Positions 8,626 through 17,183 are shown, counted from the first letter of the stretch. The stretch: 61,351 nt of DNA from Rhodomicrobium udaipurense JA643 (GCF_000636015.1 NZ_JFZJ01000007.1:1-61351); one strand, 5' to 3'. Numbers and translations: made by a program. The notes: generated from the sequence alone by a model not told the origin.

Positions 8626-9834
8626 ATGCGCCGCGTGCCCACCGTCAGCCTGCTCATCGCCTGCGCGGCCATCATGCTCGCCATCAACATGGGCATAAGG
8701 CAAACCTTCGGCCTCTATATGAAGCCGATCAGCCAGGATCTCGACCTCGACCGGCAGGTGTTCTCGTTCGCCATGGCGATCATGAACCTCGTCTGGGGCG
8801 TGGCGGGGCCGTTCGCCGGCGCGGTCGCGGACAAGTTCGGCTCGCTGCGCGTGGTGCTCGGCGGCACTGCATTCTATGCAGGCGGGCTCGCGCTGATGGC
8901 AACGGCATCGAGCGGAAACCAGCTCGTGCTTGCGGGAAGCCTCGTCGGCATCGGCATCGCGGGCACCGGCTTTTCCGCCGTCTTTGGCGCGGTGGCGCGC
9001 GCGGCAGCGCCGGAACGCCGCGCTTCGGCGCTCGGCCTCGTGACCATGGGCAGCGCAATCGGCCAGTTCATGGCGCTTCCTTATGCGCATGTGATCCTCG
9101 AAGCGACCGACTGGACCTCCACGCTCTGGATCATGGCGATCACCGCCGCGCTGATTGCTCCGCTAGGCTTTGCACTGACGAGCGGCGATAGCAACGCGCA
9201 CCCGAGCGCGCATCCCGATCAACGTGTGGGCGCGGCGCTGTCCGAGGCGCTGCGCTATCCAAGCTTCCTGCTGTTGACGGCGGGATTCTTCGTCTGCGGC
9301 TTCCACCTCGCGGGCATTGGCGTGCACCTGCCCGCGTTCCTTGCGGACAAAGGCTTCGGCCCCGGCCTCGGCGCGCTCGCGCTCACGATTATCGGCGCGG
9401 CGAACATCCTCGGCACATGGGCGTTCGGCCGCATCGGCGACATCGCCCCGAAACACCTGACGCTCGCGGCGCTCTATTTCGCGCGCGCGCTGATCTTCCT
9501 CGCTCTCATTTACCTGCCGCTGACCGAAACAGCGGTCCTCATCTATGCCTTTCTGATCGGGCTTCTGTGGCTCGGCACAGTACCGCTGACGAGCGGGCTC
9601 ATCGTGACGTTCTTCGGCCCGCGCTGGCTGTCGATGCTATACGGCGTGGTGTTCTTTTCGCACCAGGTCGGCAGCTTCATGGGCGCGTGGCTCGGCGGCT
9701 GGTTTTATGATACGACCAACTCCTACGATCTCTTGTGGTGGGCGTCGGTCGCGGTCGGGATGATCGCCGCGCTTCTGCATCTGCCGATCCGCGAAGGCCC
9801 TGCGCCGAGGCTCGCCGCCGCGCCCGCGGAGTGA
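8626..9834 (+). CDS. Major facilitator superfamily transporter (OFA/MCT-like)
   Basis: The 402-aa protein has about 12 predicted membrane helices, the usual MFS size. The N-terminus (INMGIRQTFGLYMKPIS, then DLDLDRQVFSFAMAI) resembles the oxalate:formate/monocarboxylate branch. The loop 2-3 motif AGAVADKFGSLRVVLGG is a recognisable variant of the MFS GxxxDRxGRR signature. The ATG at 8626 follows GGGAGA with good spacing, which decides against the longer frame from 8530. A 43-codon membrane-protein gene starts 9 bases downstream behind its own ribosome-binding site and is probably co-transcribed. Substrate unknown; a carboxylate is a guess from family resemblance. Confidence 0.88.
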   Translation: MRRVPTVSLLIACAAIMLAINMGIRQTFGLYMKPISQDLDLDRQVFSFAMAIMNLVWGVAGPFAGAVADKFGSLRVVLGGTAFYAGGLALMATASSGNQLVLAGSLVGIGIAGTGFSAVFGAVARAAAPERRASALGLVTMGSAIGQFMALPYAHVILEATDWTSTLWIMAITAALIAPLGFALTSGDSNAHPSAHPDQRVGAALSEALRYPSFLLLTAGFFVCGFHLAGIGVHLPAFLADKGFGPGLGALALTIIGAANILGTWAFGRIGDIAPKHLTLAALYFARALIFLALIYLPLTETAVLIYAFLIGLLWLGTVPLTSGLIVTFFGPRWLSMLYGVVFFSHQVGSFMGAWLGGWFYDTTNSYDLLWWASVAVGMIAALLHLPIREGPAPRLAAAPAE

Positions 9835-9843
9835 GGGAGGGAC

Positions 9844-9975
9844 ATGCCGCAAGCCCTGAAATGGAGTTTCATCGCAGCCGTCGTGGCCCTTGTCGCGGGC
9901 GCGGGGTGGCTCATGATCACACGCGGACCGGCACTTCTCCTCGATCTCGGCGGCGCGATCGCGGGATGTTTTTGA
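9844..9975 (+). CDS. 43-aa single-pass membrane protein downstream of the MFS gene
   Basis: This short reading frame begins MPQALKWSFIAAVVALVAG and ends in GGAIAGCF. One hydrophobic helix (about residues 8-25) is followed by ITRGPALLLDL and a second weakly hydrophobic stretch. The ATG is preceded at ideal spacing by GGAGGG, among the strongest ribosome-binding sites in the window. It begins 9 bases after the MFS stop, consistent with an operon. Function unknown; it could be an accessory peptide of the transporter. The strong start signal and composition support a real gene despite its length. Confidence 0.6.
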   Translation: MPQALKWSFIAAVVALVAGAGWLMITRGPALLLDLGGAIAGCF

Positions 9976-10103
9976 CCCCGACAGCAAAGCCTGTTCGGCG
10001 CTTCCGGCGACATACCCGCGCTGGTAGAACGCGAGCCAACGCGGCTCCGCTGAACCGCTGCGGGCGTTACACACATCCAAATAGAGAAACGCATCGAAAG
10101 CCG

Positions 10104-10832
10104 ATGATTGCCCCGCCGTTGGTTGTCATCATGGCGAAGGCGCCGGTCTGCGGCGCGGTCAAGACGCGTCTCGCGCGCGACATTGGGTTTGTGCCGGCCG
10201 TGGCCCTCACGCGCGCGCTGACGGCGCGGGTCCTTCGCGAGCTTGCCCTCGATCCGCGCTTTCGGTGTGTGCTGGCCGTGTCGCCTGCAACAGCAACGAT
10301 GGCGCGCTTTGCGGCGTGGTGTGCGGGACGAGGGCGCGTGCCTCGAATAGCGCAGGCGCGTGGCGACCTCGGCGCGCGCATGCAGGCCTTGTTCGACCGA
10401 TGCGGAGCGGGGCCGCTCATCATCATAGGCACCGACATACCCGGCATCACGCGCGATATCGTCGCCGACGCCTTTCGCCAACTTCGGCGGGCCGACGCGG
10501 TTTTCGGCCCAGCGGAGGATGGCGGCTACTGGCTCGTCGGGCTGAGGCGGCGTCCGAAAATCCCCGCGCCGTTCGCGAATGTCCGCTGGTCGTCGCCCTA
10601 CGCGCTCGCCGATACGCTCGCCAACTTTCAGCACATTCGCATTTCCTCGAACCGCAACAAAACTCGGGTTCCTTATCTTGACGCGCCCTCTTCAGGCGAA
10701 GCGATATCCATCTCGCTCGAAAATACTCGGGGAGGCCGCCGCATTGCGTTCTCGAAAACGCTGTTCGATATCGACACGGGAGCGGACTATCGACGCTACC
10801 GCCGACTTCTAAAGCCGCATGCGACCCCATAA
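10104..10832 (+). CDS. TIGR04282-type nucleotide-sugar/glycosyltransferase-like protein with an internal insertion
   Basis: The 242-aa protein matches the DUF2064/TIGR04282 family (SpsA-like transferase fold, named for its link to radical-SAM/arsenosugar clusters). Visible family features are VVIMAKAPVCGAVKTRLA (7-24), IIGTDIPGIT (107-116), FGPAEDGGYWLVGL (134-147) and the C-terminal FDIDTGADYRR (221-231). Between ALADTLAN (167-174) and TRGGRRIAF (208-216) there are about 33 residues that the family normally lacks, encoded at 10626-10724. Removing them restores the expected continuous sequence. Its usual partner family, TIGR04283, lies 1.2 kb downstream on the opposite strand. The upstream in-frame extension was rejected because it overlaps the MFS gene and the 43-aa gene. 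Confidence 0.8.
   Translation: MIAPPLVVIMAKAPVCGAVKTRLARDIGFVPAVALTRALTARVLRELALDPRFRCVLAVSPATATMARFAAWCAGRGRVPRIAQARGDLGARMQALFDRCGAGPLIIIGTDIPGITRDIVADAFRQLRRADAVFGPAEDGGYWLVGLRRRPKIPAPFANVRWSSPYALADTLANFQHIRISSNRNKTRVPYLDAPSSGEAISISLENTRGGRRIAFSKTLFDIDTGADYRRYRRLLKPHATP
10626..10724. repeat. Candidate 99-bp in-frame insertion element inside the TIGR04282 gene
   Basis: This stretch encodes a Ser/Asn/Arg-rich peptide starting FQHIRISSNRNK and ending ISISLEN, in the variable loop before the last conserved motif. It is an exact multiple of three and has no stop. It resembles the mobile palindromic or REP-type elements that some alphaproteobacteria carry inside genes. I find no second full copy in this window, so element status is inference. 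Confidence 0.4.
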
Positions 10833-11148
10833 ATGTTTGTGAAAAATTTATAGAAAATTTGCTATAAAGGTGTGGCTTGCGTTTTGCGGCAAGCCCCTCT
10901 CGCAGCGTGCCCGCCCGACACTGGCATTGCTGCACATTTCGACCGGCTGGCTCCGCTTTCGCCGGTCGGAACGTGACACATGCGGGGGCTGCGCTGCGGA
11001 CAAGGCCCACGAGCCAGATCAGCCTTGATTTGACGCAGAGAAGCTGATCGACAACCGAATTTGAAGCGTCGCGCCGCATGTGATTTACCGCGCGACACTG
11101 TAGACCTTTTGCGTCAAACGCGGCAGACCGGCAGAACAGGCGGACACA
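10833..11148. other. 316-bp intergenic region with AT-rich promoter-like patch and hairpins
   Basis: The first 40 bases are unusually AT-rich for this genome and contain TTTATAG and GCTATAAAG, plausible -10 elements. Downstream are two stem-forming segments: CTTGCGTTTTGCGGCAAG near 10877, and a CGACCGGC/GCCGGTCG pair near 10940-10968. No convincing protein frame is present. A leader or small RNA ahead of the 203-aa gene is possible but unproven. Confidence 0.35.
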
Positions 11149-11760
11149 GTGGCCGATAATACACCCCCCAGCGGTACCGGTGCGCCGCCTCCAGGAAGCC
11201 CGGCGGCATCACCTCCTGCTGGTTCCGCAGGCGCGACGCCCGTTGCAAATCTTGCGGTCGCTTTTGCGCAGGCATTCGCACAAGCCTCGACGCCGGCACC
11301 CGCTCCTGCTCCGGCCACCGCGAAGCCATCCACTCCCGCAGAGGCCCCGATGAATCTGCGCCCGCTATCTCTACTTTTGCTGCCCATAGCTTTGTGGGAT
11401 GTGTACACAACCTACCTCGGCTTCTCCTATTTCTTCGACCTGCCAACGAATCCAGCCATCAATCCGGGCCAGTTCACCTTCGGTATAGTGGTCACGCTGA
11501 TCGTATTCATTTTCGTGCTCGCGACGACCGCGATCTACTCGATGCCGGCTCATAACAGCCCCATCCTCATACTCAAGGGCGCCTGGGCGACCGCCGTGGC
11601 AATCGACCTTTACACCGCCTGGGAAGGGACGCGGCGCATCGTATTCTATGGCGAGGAAGACGCGGCGAAGGGCGTGGGTGTCGCCATTGTCGCGGCGCTG
11701 ATCGTGACGTCGACGATTTTCCTGTCGCAGTTGCTGCTTGGCAAAGGCTCCAAATCCTGA
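11149..11760 (+). CDS. 203-aa membrane protein with Pro/Ala-rich N-terminus, function unknown
   Basis: GTG start with AGG-containing upstream sequence. The first 65 residues are low-complexity Pro/Ala/Ser (for example the PAPAPAPA run) and probably disordered in the cytoplasm. Three or four hydrophobic segments follow: about 70-92 (LRPLSLLLLPIALWDVYTTY), 103-127, 138-158 and 177-200. The end is GKGSKS. The DVYTTYLGF and AWEGTRR stretches look like conserved short motifs, but I cannot name the family. It lies between the two glycosyltransferase-like genes, on the same strand as the first. A link to them is not demonstrated. Confidence 0.72.
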   Translation: MADNTPPSGTGAPPPGSPAASPPAGSAGATPVANLAVAFAQAFAQASTPAPAPAPATAKPSTPAEAPMNLRPLSLLLLPIALWDVYTTYLGFSYFFDLPTNPAINPGQFTFGIVVTLIVFIFVLATTAIYSMPAHNSPILILKGAWATAVAIDLYTAWEGTRRIVFYGEEDAAKGVGVAIVAALIVTSTIFLSQLLLGKGSKS

Positions 11761-12035
11761 TGCATCGTCATGAGGCGACCCGTATCGGCCAGAATTCCAT
11801 AAGCTCTTTTGATGAATGCATCGGAATCCGTTCGGCAAAACGGCCTTCAGCTAAAGAGACGTGTTCGCAAATTAGGCGAATTGACTGACCGGAGTCGCAT
11901 CTCGCTTCGAGCGATTGGGCCGGACGATTACACGTCGATGAATAAGCGAGACCGGCACGCAGCGCCGCATGCACACGTTCGCCCCCGTTCGAAAGCCGGA
12001 ACTTCTCACTGCTCATCTTGCACCATCCACTATTA

Positions 12036-12707
12036 CTAGCCGTACTGCTCGACCAGCTTCTCCGGCGGCACGCCGCGCAAATAGAGCGACAGGCACCACA
12101 AATTTCGCGCTGAACGCCGAAAATAGCCCTGCTCGCGAAACCTGTCTGCGCTCGTGACCGCGTTCGTCTTCAACATGGCAAGCCGCCCGCTGCCGAGCTT
12201 GCGGATGATTTCGACGTCTTCCATCAGCGGAATCGGGGCGAAACCGCCCACCTCGTCATACAGCTCGCGCGAGATAAGAAGCCCCTGATCGCCATAAGGA
12301 AGCCGGAACAACGCACATCTCAGCGCAACGAGGCGCTCCAGAAGGCGCGGATTGAAGCCGTCGTCCGCGAGCCGGAACCGGAAAGCCGCCGCGCCACTTC
12401 CATGCTTCATGAAAGCCAGCGCCTCGTTCGTCCAGCCCGCGTCGAGCGTCGTGTCGGCATGCAGAAACAGAAGCCACGGCTTCCGCGCCGCCTCCGCGCC
12501 TGCGCGCAATTGCTGGCCGCGACCGCGTTCGACCTCGATGAGGCGCGCGCCGGCCTCCTCCGCGATCTGCCGCGTAGCATCGGTGGAGCCGCCATCGCTC
12601 ACGATGACCTCGCTGACGATGCCTTCGACGGCCGCGTCGAAGATCGAAAGAAAGGTCGCCGAGAGCGTTCGCCCCGCGTTCAGCGTTGGGATGACAACCG
12701 AGATCAT
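12036..12707 (-). CDS. TIGR04283-type family 2 glycosyltransferase
   Basis: The 223-aa GT-A enzyme starts with MISVVIPTLNAG, followed by VIVSDGGSTDAT (about 34-45) and the DxD-region HADTTLDAGW. PYGDQGLLISRELYDEVGGF and MEDVEII mark the acceptor side of GT2 enzymes. It is short, as expected for the TIGR04283 group, which is commonly paired with TIGR04282 proteins and with radical SAM enzymes. A TIGR04282-like gene lies upstream and a radical SAM gene starts 83 bases away divergently. However, the radical SAM protein here is SPL-like, not the arsenosugar ArsS type. Activity as a sugar transferase is inferred from the fold. Confidence 0.85.
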   Translation of the reverse strand: MISVVIPTLNAGRTLSATFLSIFDAAVEGIVSEVIVSDGGSTDATRQIAEEAGARLIEVERGRGQQLRAGAEAARKPWLLFLHADTTLDAGWTNEALAFMKHGSGAAAFRFRLADDGFNPRLLERLVALRCALFRLPYGDQGLLISRELYDEVGGFAPIPLMEDVEIIRKLGSGRLAMLKTNAVTSADRFREQGYFRRSARNLWCLSLYLRGVPPEKLVEQYG

Positions 12708-12751
12708 GTCCGTTTGTTAACCGATCGCGAGCGCTGTGGAAAGCGAAAAAT

Positions 12752-12766
12752 GTTCTTTATTTGTTC
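12752..12766 (+). promoter_or_regulatory. Alphaproteobacterial LexA (SOS) box
   Basis: The sequence GTTC-N7-GTTC is an exact match to the direct-repeat LexA box known for alphaproteobacteria. It lies 25 bases upstream of the radical SAM start, in the gap divergent from the GT2 gene. Its location at the promoter of a putative DNA-repair-type enzyme makes a chance hit less likely, although eight fixed bases occur by chance about once or twice in a window this size. Confidence 0.55.
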
Positions 12767-12790
12767 CAAAATGCACGCTAGGGTGGAGGC

Positions 12791-13888
12791 ATGGGCTGGA
12801 AGGAAGCGAGATGCGCGACCGAGGAAGAACATGTCGCGGCCGAGCGCAGGCGTGGGCGCGGCGCGGTATCGAATGCCACGGGCCGCTTCGAGCCGGAGCG
12901 TCGCGAGGCGGTGGACGACGGCTGGGACAGTCTGGACGACCTGCCGCCCTTCAAGACGGAGGTTCGAGAGGAGCGCGTCAAGACGATCATCGCGCGGAAC
13001 AGTTCGCCCGATATCGGTTTCGACCGATCGATCAATCCTTATCGGGGCTGCGAGCATGGCTGCATTTATTGTTATGCGCGTCCCTCGCATGCCTATTGGG
13101 GCTGGTCGGCCGGGCTCGATTTCGAAACGAAGCTTATTGCGAAGGTGAACGCCGCCGAGGCTCTGGAAGCGGAACTCGCGCGCCCCGGCTACGAGCCCGC
13201 AACGATCATGATCGGCGCGAACACGGACGCATATCAGCCTGTGGAACGCGAGCGGAGGATCACGCGGGCGGTGCTGGAAGTGCTGGAACGCACGTCTCAT
13301 CCGGTCGCGCTAGTCACCAAATCGGCGCTGATCCTGCGCGACATCGACATTCTCGCCCGAATGGCGGAGCGCGAACTGGTGCGTGTCGCCGTTTCCGTCA
13401 CCACGCTGGACCATCGCCTCGGACGTCGAATGGAACCGCGCGCCTCTACGCCGCTGAGGCGCATCGACGCCATCCGGAAGCTCGCAGCCGCGAACATCCC
13501 CGTATCGGTCATGGCCGCGCCTCTGATCCCCGCGCTCACCGACAGCGAACTCGAATCCATCCTGAAAGCCGCAGCGGAAGCGGGAGCTTCCGACGCCGGT
13601 TATGTGCTTCTTCGCCTCCCGCTCGAAGTGAGTCCGCTTTTTCAGGAGTGGCTGCGTGCGGAGTTTCCGCATCGCGCCGACCGAGTAATGTCGCTCGTTC
13701 GGCAAACACGCGAGGGCAAGGACTACATCTCTCGCTTCGGGGAACGGCACTGCGGCAGCGGTCACTACGCGGAGCAGATCGCCACGCGATTTCAGATTGC
13801 GCTGCGCCGTCTCAGCCTCGGCAAACGCGACCTGAGCTTGCGAAGAGACCTGTTCCGGCGACCTGGCGCCCAACTCAGCCTTTTCTGA
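12791..13888 (+). CDS. PA0069-family radical SAM protein (spore photoproduct lyase-like)
   Basis: The 365-aa protein has a CX3CX2C iron-sulfur motif, CEHGCIYC, at residues 87-94. It is preceded by RSINPYRG and followed by YARPSHAYWG, characteristic of the SplB-related PA0069 group. A partial TIM barrel follows (KTKLI-like DFETKLIAKVN, TKSALILRDIDIL, VSVTTLD). The C-terminus has KDYISRFGERHCGSG. Spore photoproduct lyase repairs a thymine dimer with an S-adenosylmethionine radical; the role of this non-sporulating branch is not settled. A LexA-type box sits in its promoter, suggesting SOS induction. rnhB follows closely on the same strand. Family assignment is firm, substrate unknown. Confidence 0.9.
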   Translation: MGWKEARCATEEEHVAAERRRGRGAVSNATGRFEPERREAVDDGWDSLDDLPPFKTEVREERVKTIIARNSSPDIGFDRSINPYRGCEHGCIYCYARPSHAYWGWSAGLDFETKLIAKVNAAEALEAELARPGYEPATIMIGANTDAYQPVERERRITRAVLEVLERTSHPVALVTKSALILRDIDILARMAERELVRVAVSVTTLDHRLGRRMEPRASTPLRRIDAIRKLAAANIPVSVMAAPLIPALTDSELESILKAAAEAGASDAGYVLLRLPLEVSPLFQEWLRAEFPHRADRVMSLVRQTREGKDYISRFGERHCGSGHYAEQIATRFQIALRRLSLGKRDLSLRRDLFRRPGAQLSLF

Positions 13889-13989
13889 CGGAGGTGCGAG
13901 GTGTAATGAGAAAAGGCGCGACGGGAAAAAGCGTGGGTATCGCGGTCTGGACGCTTGATTGCACAAGCGTAGCAGTTCATGAACAGCCG

Positions 13990-14625
13990 ATGCCGCCTCG
14001 CACGACACAAAAGCCCACGCGCCGTCCTGATCTCGCGCTCCAGCGAAAATACGGAGGACTCATCGCCGGTGTCGACGAAGCGGGTCGCGGACCATGGGCC
14101 GGGCCCGTTGTAGCAGCAGCCGTAATCTTTCATGGCAAGCCGCCCGCAGGCATCAACGACTCGAAGAAGCTCGCCCCGGCGGAACGCGAGAACCTGTTTT
14201 CAAAGATTTTCGCTGCCGCCCATGTGGGGATCGGCATCGCGCCCGTCGGGCTGATCGACGAGATCAACATCTACCACGCCACCCATCGCGCCATGTGCGA
14301 CGCCATCGAAGCGCTTGCATTTGCGCCAAACGCCGCGCTGATCGACGGTAACCGCTGCCCGAAACTCGACATTCCGTCCGAAGCGCTCGTTTCGGGCGAT
14401 GCGCTTTCGATCTCCATAGCGGCTGCGTCGATCATAGCCAAGGTGACGCGCGATCGGATGATGACGGAACTCGCGAGCACATTCCCGCCCTACCGCTGGG
14501 AGCGCAACAAGGGTTACGGCACCGCAGACCATGCATCCGCGCTCGGGGAACACGGCGTCACGTTGCACCACAGGCGGAGTTTCCGCCCGGTCTGGGAGCG
14601 TTTGATGATGGAGTCCGCCGCCTGA
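13990..14625 (+). CDS. rnhB: Ribonuclease HII
   Basis: The 211-aa enzyme removes RNA, including single ribonucleotides, from RNA-DNA hybrids. The four acidic catalytic residues are visible: Asp29 and Glu30 in GVDEAGRGPWAGP, Asp119 in LIDGNRC, and Asp155 in KVTRDRMM. The ATG at 13990 gives the usual family length but has a weak ribosome-binding site. An ATG at 13906, behind GGAGG, would add 28 residues of atypical composition and remains a real alternative. It follows the radical SAM gene by about 100 bases and may be in the same transcript. Confidence 0.93.
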   Translation: MPPRTTQKPTRRPDLALQRKYGGLIAGVDEAGRGPWAGPVVAAAVIFHGKPPAGINDSKKLAPAERENLFSKIFAAAHVGIGIAPVGLIDEINIYHATHRAMCDAIEALAFAPNAALIDGNRCPKLDIPSEALVSGDALSISIAAASIIAKVTRDRMMTELASTFPPYRWERNKGYGTADHASALGEHGVTLHHRRSFRPVWERLMMESAA

Positions 14626-14840
14626 AGCGGGATGATACTTGTGCGGTTAGATCAATGCGAGCAACGACTTCAAGTTCTCCAGTTTTCGTCACAAGCGATC
14701 TCGCACCACGATGATCGCGAGGTTCCCTTCTGATGCGCTTTTCATTCCGACTGCAATGGTTATGTTAGCGTCTGACTCTCTCCCGACACAGGTGTACGGC
14801 ATGGTGGCGTGCGTGATCGTTTCTCTCATCCGGGTTTTTT

Positions 14841-16670
14841 ATGCGTAAGCTGGTCACCTGGATCATGATTTGCGCTTTGGCGCTGGGCCTGCCCATCCCT
14901 GCTTCGCGGGCTGCTTCCGCGCAGACGCCGCGCGTCGTCACCATCGACGAGTGCCGCAACCTCACCGACACCGAAGTGCGCGACCGCATCCGCGAACTCG
15001 CCACCACCAGCCTCAAGACCGAATTGACGGCAATCGATTACATGGCGCTCGTCAATCAATACTGGGCCAAGGCCGATGTGAATGCACGCATAGACCGAGA
15101 GATTGACGCCGCCGTCGATGCGGTGCGTGCCGACTCGAGCTGGGCCGACCGCGCCTACTCCACGATCAGCCAATCGCGCGCCACGCTTTACGCGACGGCG
15201 GTGGCGGAGCGCGCCTATACGTCGCAAACCTTCCGCGACGCGATCAATGAACTGGCGACAGGCGTTGCGAAAGAAGCCGGAGCGCGCATCGAAAAGGCGA
15301 CATCGCGGATCTCCAACCCGATCATCGCCTGTGTGCAGACGGCGCTTCAGTCGCGCTACGGCGGCGCGGTCGCGCAGGTCTTCGCGCAGGAGAGCCAGCG
15401 CAATCTCGACGCGGCGGCAGCCGATCAGGCACCGGCGAAGATCGATACGGGCGATCTGGTAGCGACGAACGCCGGGTCGATTTCCGGCCTCGTGCTGATC
15501 GTGACGCGGCGCGTGATCGGAAAAGTCGTGCAGAGCGTCGGGACGCGCATCGCCGGGATGGTTGCGAGCCGGATCGTGTCCTCGGTCGCGGGGCTCGCTG
15601 GTCTCGCGCTCATCGCCAAGGACATCTACGATGCGGGCGACGGCGTGTTCCCGATTATCGCGGAGCGCATGAAATCCGACGAGACGAAACTTCTCATCAG
15701 GGAAGAGATCGGCAAGTCGATCCAGACCGATATAGGCCAGCAGGTTGAAGTCATCGCAGACGAGACCGCTGAACGCATTTACACAGTCTGGCTCGATTTC
15801 AGACAGAAGTACAATCGCCTTCTTGCCCTGAGCGAGAAATCGCCAGCGTTCGCCGAATTTCTCAAGAACAGGCGGCTCGACCAGATAGGACGACTCGGGC
15901 AGATCGTCGACATCGTAAGCGGTACGGAAGGCGGCGAAGCGGCCGTGCTCGCGCGCGTGGCGAATGGTTCGCTCAACCGGGCACTGCTCGACCTCTCTGA
16001 CGCAGCGCTCGTGATCGCGGAAGAGCAGAAATCCATCGACAAGGCGCTGCGCTGGACCCAGGTCGCCGGGCGAGAACTGCCGCGCGTGGTCGAACTCGGC
16101 GTTTATCGCTGGCTTCCGGTCGAAGGGCTGACCACCGAGACGCTCCAGAAGATCCTGGCAATCAACGACCGCATCGCTGTCGGGCGGATCGCCAATCTCT
16201 CGCCCGAGGCTCGTGACTTCATCCTGAGCCTCCCGGGCGATCAGGTGCGCGAATTCGCCCGACGTTTGAACGACAGGCAACTCGCGGCCTTTGCGGATTA
16301 CGAACGCAATCTGGAGCCGAGCGCCGCAAAGCGTCTGCTGCGAGCTGTCACTGACGATCCGTCCGTCATGCGCGACCTCACTGCCGAGGGCATTCGCGAA
16401 GGTATTCTCGGAAGCCGTGACCAGCTTGCGGCGCTGGAAATGATGTTGCAAGAAGCACCCAGCCTCTTCGGCTATGGTCGCATTTTCAAGGACGCCGATC
16501 TCGTCGGCAGCGGTAACGTTGCATTCCGCGTGTTCTGGGAGCGCTACTGGCTCGCGGTGCTCGTCGGCTTCTTCCTCATCCTCGTCGTCATGTCATGGCT
16601 ACGCCGCTTGCTCTTCGGGCGTCCCCAGCAGATCGTGATCAGAGAGCAGGGAAAATCGCGCACGCGATAG
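14841..16670 (+). CDS. 609-aa exported, C-terminally anchored protein of unknown function
   Basis: The N-terminus (MRKLVTWIMICALALGLPI, then PASRAAS) is a clear signal peptide, with cleavage expected near residues 25-28. The mature part is mostly helical. A Gly/Ala/Ile-rich segment at about 215-260 (SGLVLIVTRRVIGKVVQSVG, then SVAGLAGLALIAKDI) could insert in a membrane. The long central region is amphipathic and rich in Glu, Arg and Leu, and includes LPGDQVREFARRLNDRQLAA. A single membrane helix near 572-592 (YWLAVLVGFFLILVVMSWL) precedes a basic tail. No named domain was recognised. A YbjQ-like gene starts 58 bases after its stop. The protein probably lies mainly in the periplasm, anchored by its C-terminus. 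Confidence 0.8.
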   Translation: MRKLVTWIMICALALGLPIPASRAASAQTPRVVTIDECRNLTDTEVRDRIRELATTSLKTELTAIDYMALVNQYWAKADVNARIDREIDAAVDAVRADSSWADRAYSTISQSRATLYATAVAERAYTSQTFRDAINELATGVAKEAGARIEKATSRISNPIIACVQTALQSRYGGAVAQVFAQESQRNLDAAAADQAPAKIDTGDLVATNAGSISGLVLIVTRRVIGKVVQSVGTRIAGMVASRIVSSVAGLAGLALIAKDIYDAGDGVFPIIAERMKSDETKLLIREEIGKSIQTDIGQQVEVIADETAERIYTVWLDFRQKYNRLLALSEKSPAFAEFLKNRRLDQIGRLGQIVDIVSGTEGGEAAVLARVANGSLNRALLDLSDAALVIAEEQKSIDKALRWTQVAGRELPRVVELGVYRWLPVEGLTTETLQKILAINDRIAVGRIANLSPEARDFILSLPGDQVREFARRLNDRQLAAFADYERNLEPSAAKRLLRAVTDDPSVMRDLTAEGIREGILGSRDQLAALEMMLQEAPSLFGYGRIFKDADLVGSGNVAFRVFWERYWLAVLVGFFLILVVMSWLRRLLFGRPQQIVIREQGKSRTR

Positions 16671-16728
16671 TGCTCTCGTGAATAGTTTTGCTTCACTTGT
16701 CGCACGCTCCGAGCATCGCGGGGGATAT

Positions 16729-17100
16729 ATGCAGATTTACACGGTAGAAACTCTTTCCGGGCGGCGTATCAAGGAAGGCGAATTGTTGCATGCCAGCATC
16801 GTCCTCGCTGCGAACTTGCTGCGGGATGCGCGCGAGGCGGTCACCAACGCCGTTGGCGGCAAAATGCTGCGCTACGAGCGGCTTCTCGACCGCGCGAACT
16901 CGGATGCGCTGGAGCTTCTGAAGGAAAAGGCAGCCGCCGCAGGCTACGACGGGGTGCTCGCCGTCCGCATCTCAAACCCCTTCATGGTTCAGGGCAGCGC
17001 CGCAGTCACCGTCTATGGGACCGGCTTCACGTTCCTTTCCGACGATGCCGTCGCGGTTCCCGTCCCTCATGATGAGGCTTCGACGACGCCGCGAGATTGA
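16729..17100 (+). CDS. YbjQ/UPF0145-like protein
   Basis: The 123-aa product shows the heavy-metal-binding-domain fold of the YbjQ family: a short strand (IYTVETLSG), a long helix with GGKMLRYERLLDRA (the family GGEIxxYTxLLxxA element), ALELLKEKAAAAGYDGVLAVR, and the strand SAAVTVYGTGF. YbjQ proteins form pentamers; their function is unclear. The ATG at 16729 sits behind GCGGGGGA and gives the family length. A GTG at 16678 would add 17 residues with no family match. The tail after FTFLSDD is variable. Confidence 0.75.
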   Translation: MQIYTVETLSGRRIKEGELLHASIVLAANLLRDAREAVTNAVGGKMLRYERLLDRANSDALELLKEKAAAAGYDGVLAVRISNPFMVQGSAAVTVYGTGFTFLSDDAVAVPVPHDEASTTPRD

Positions 17101-17183
17101 TGGCACAACGCTGAATGTTAATGGTCTGGACGACATCAGACGAATGTCAAGGCGAGGGCCACTGCTGAATAGGAGATCGCGGC

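Noticed and set aside
11768..12016. 82-codon minus-strand frame between the 203-aa protein and GT2 genes
   Set aside because: No ribosome-binding site or recognisable motif, and the region shows other equally long chance frames.
10104..13888. Arsenosugar biosynthesis cluster (TIGR04282, TIGR04283 and radical SAM)
   Set aside because: The radical SAM protein is of the SPL-like PA0069 group, not ArsS, and no ArsM methyltransferase is present; gene orientations also differ.
14826..16451. 541-codon minus-strand frame opposite the 609-aa protein gene
   Set aside because: No motif, His/Arg/Asp-rich shadow composition. The plus frame has a signal peptide, a membrane anchor and good codon pattern.
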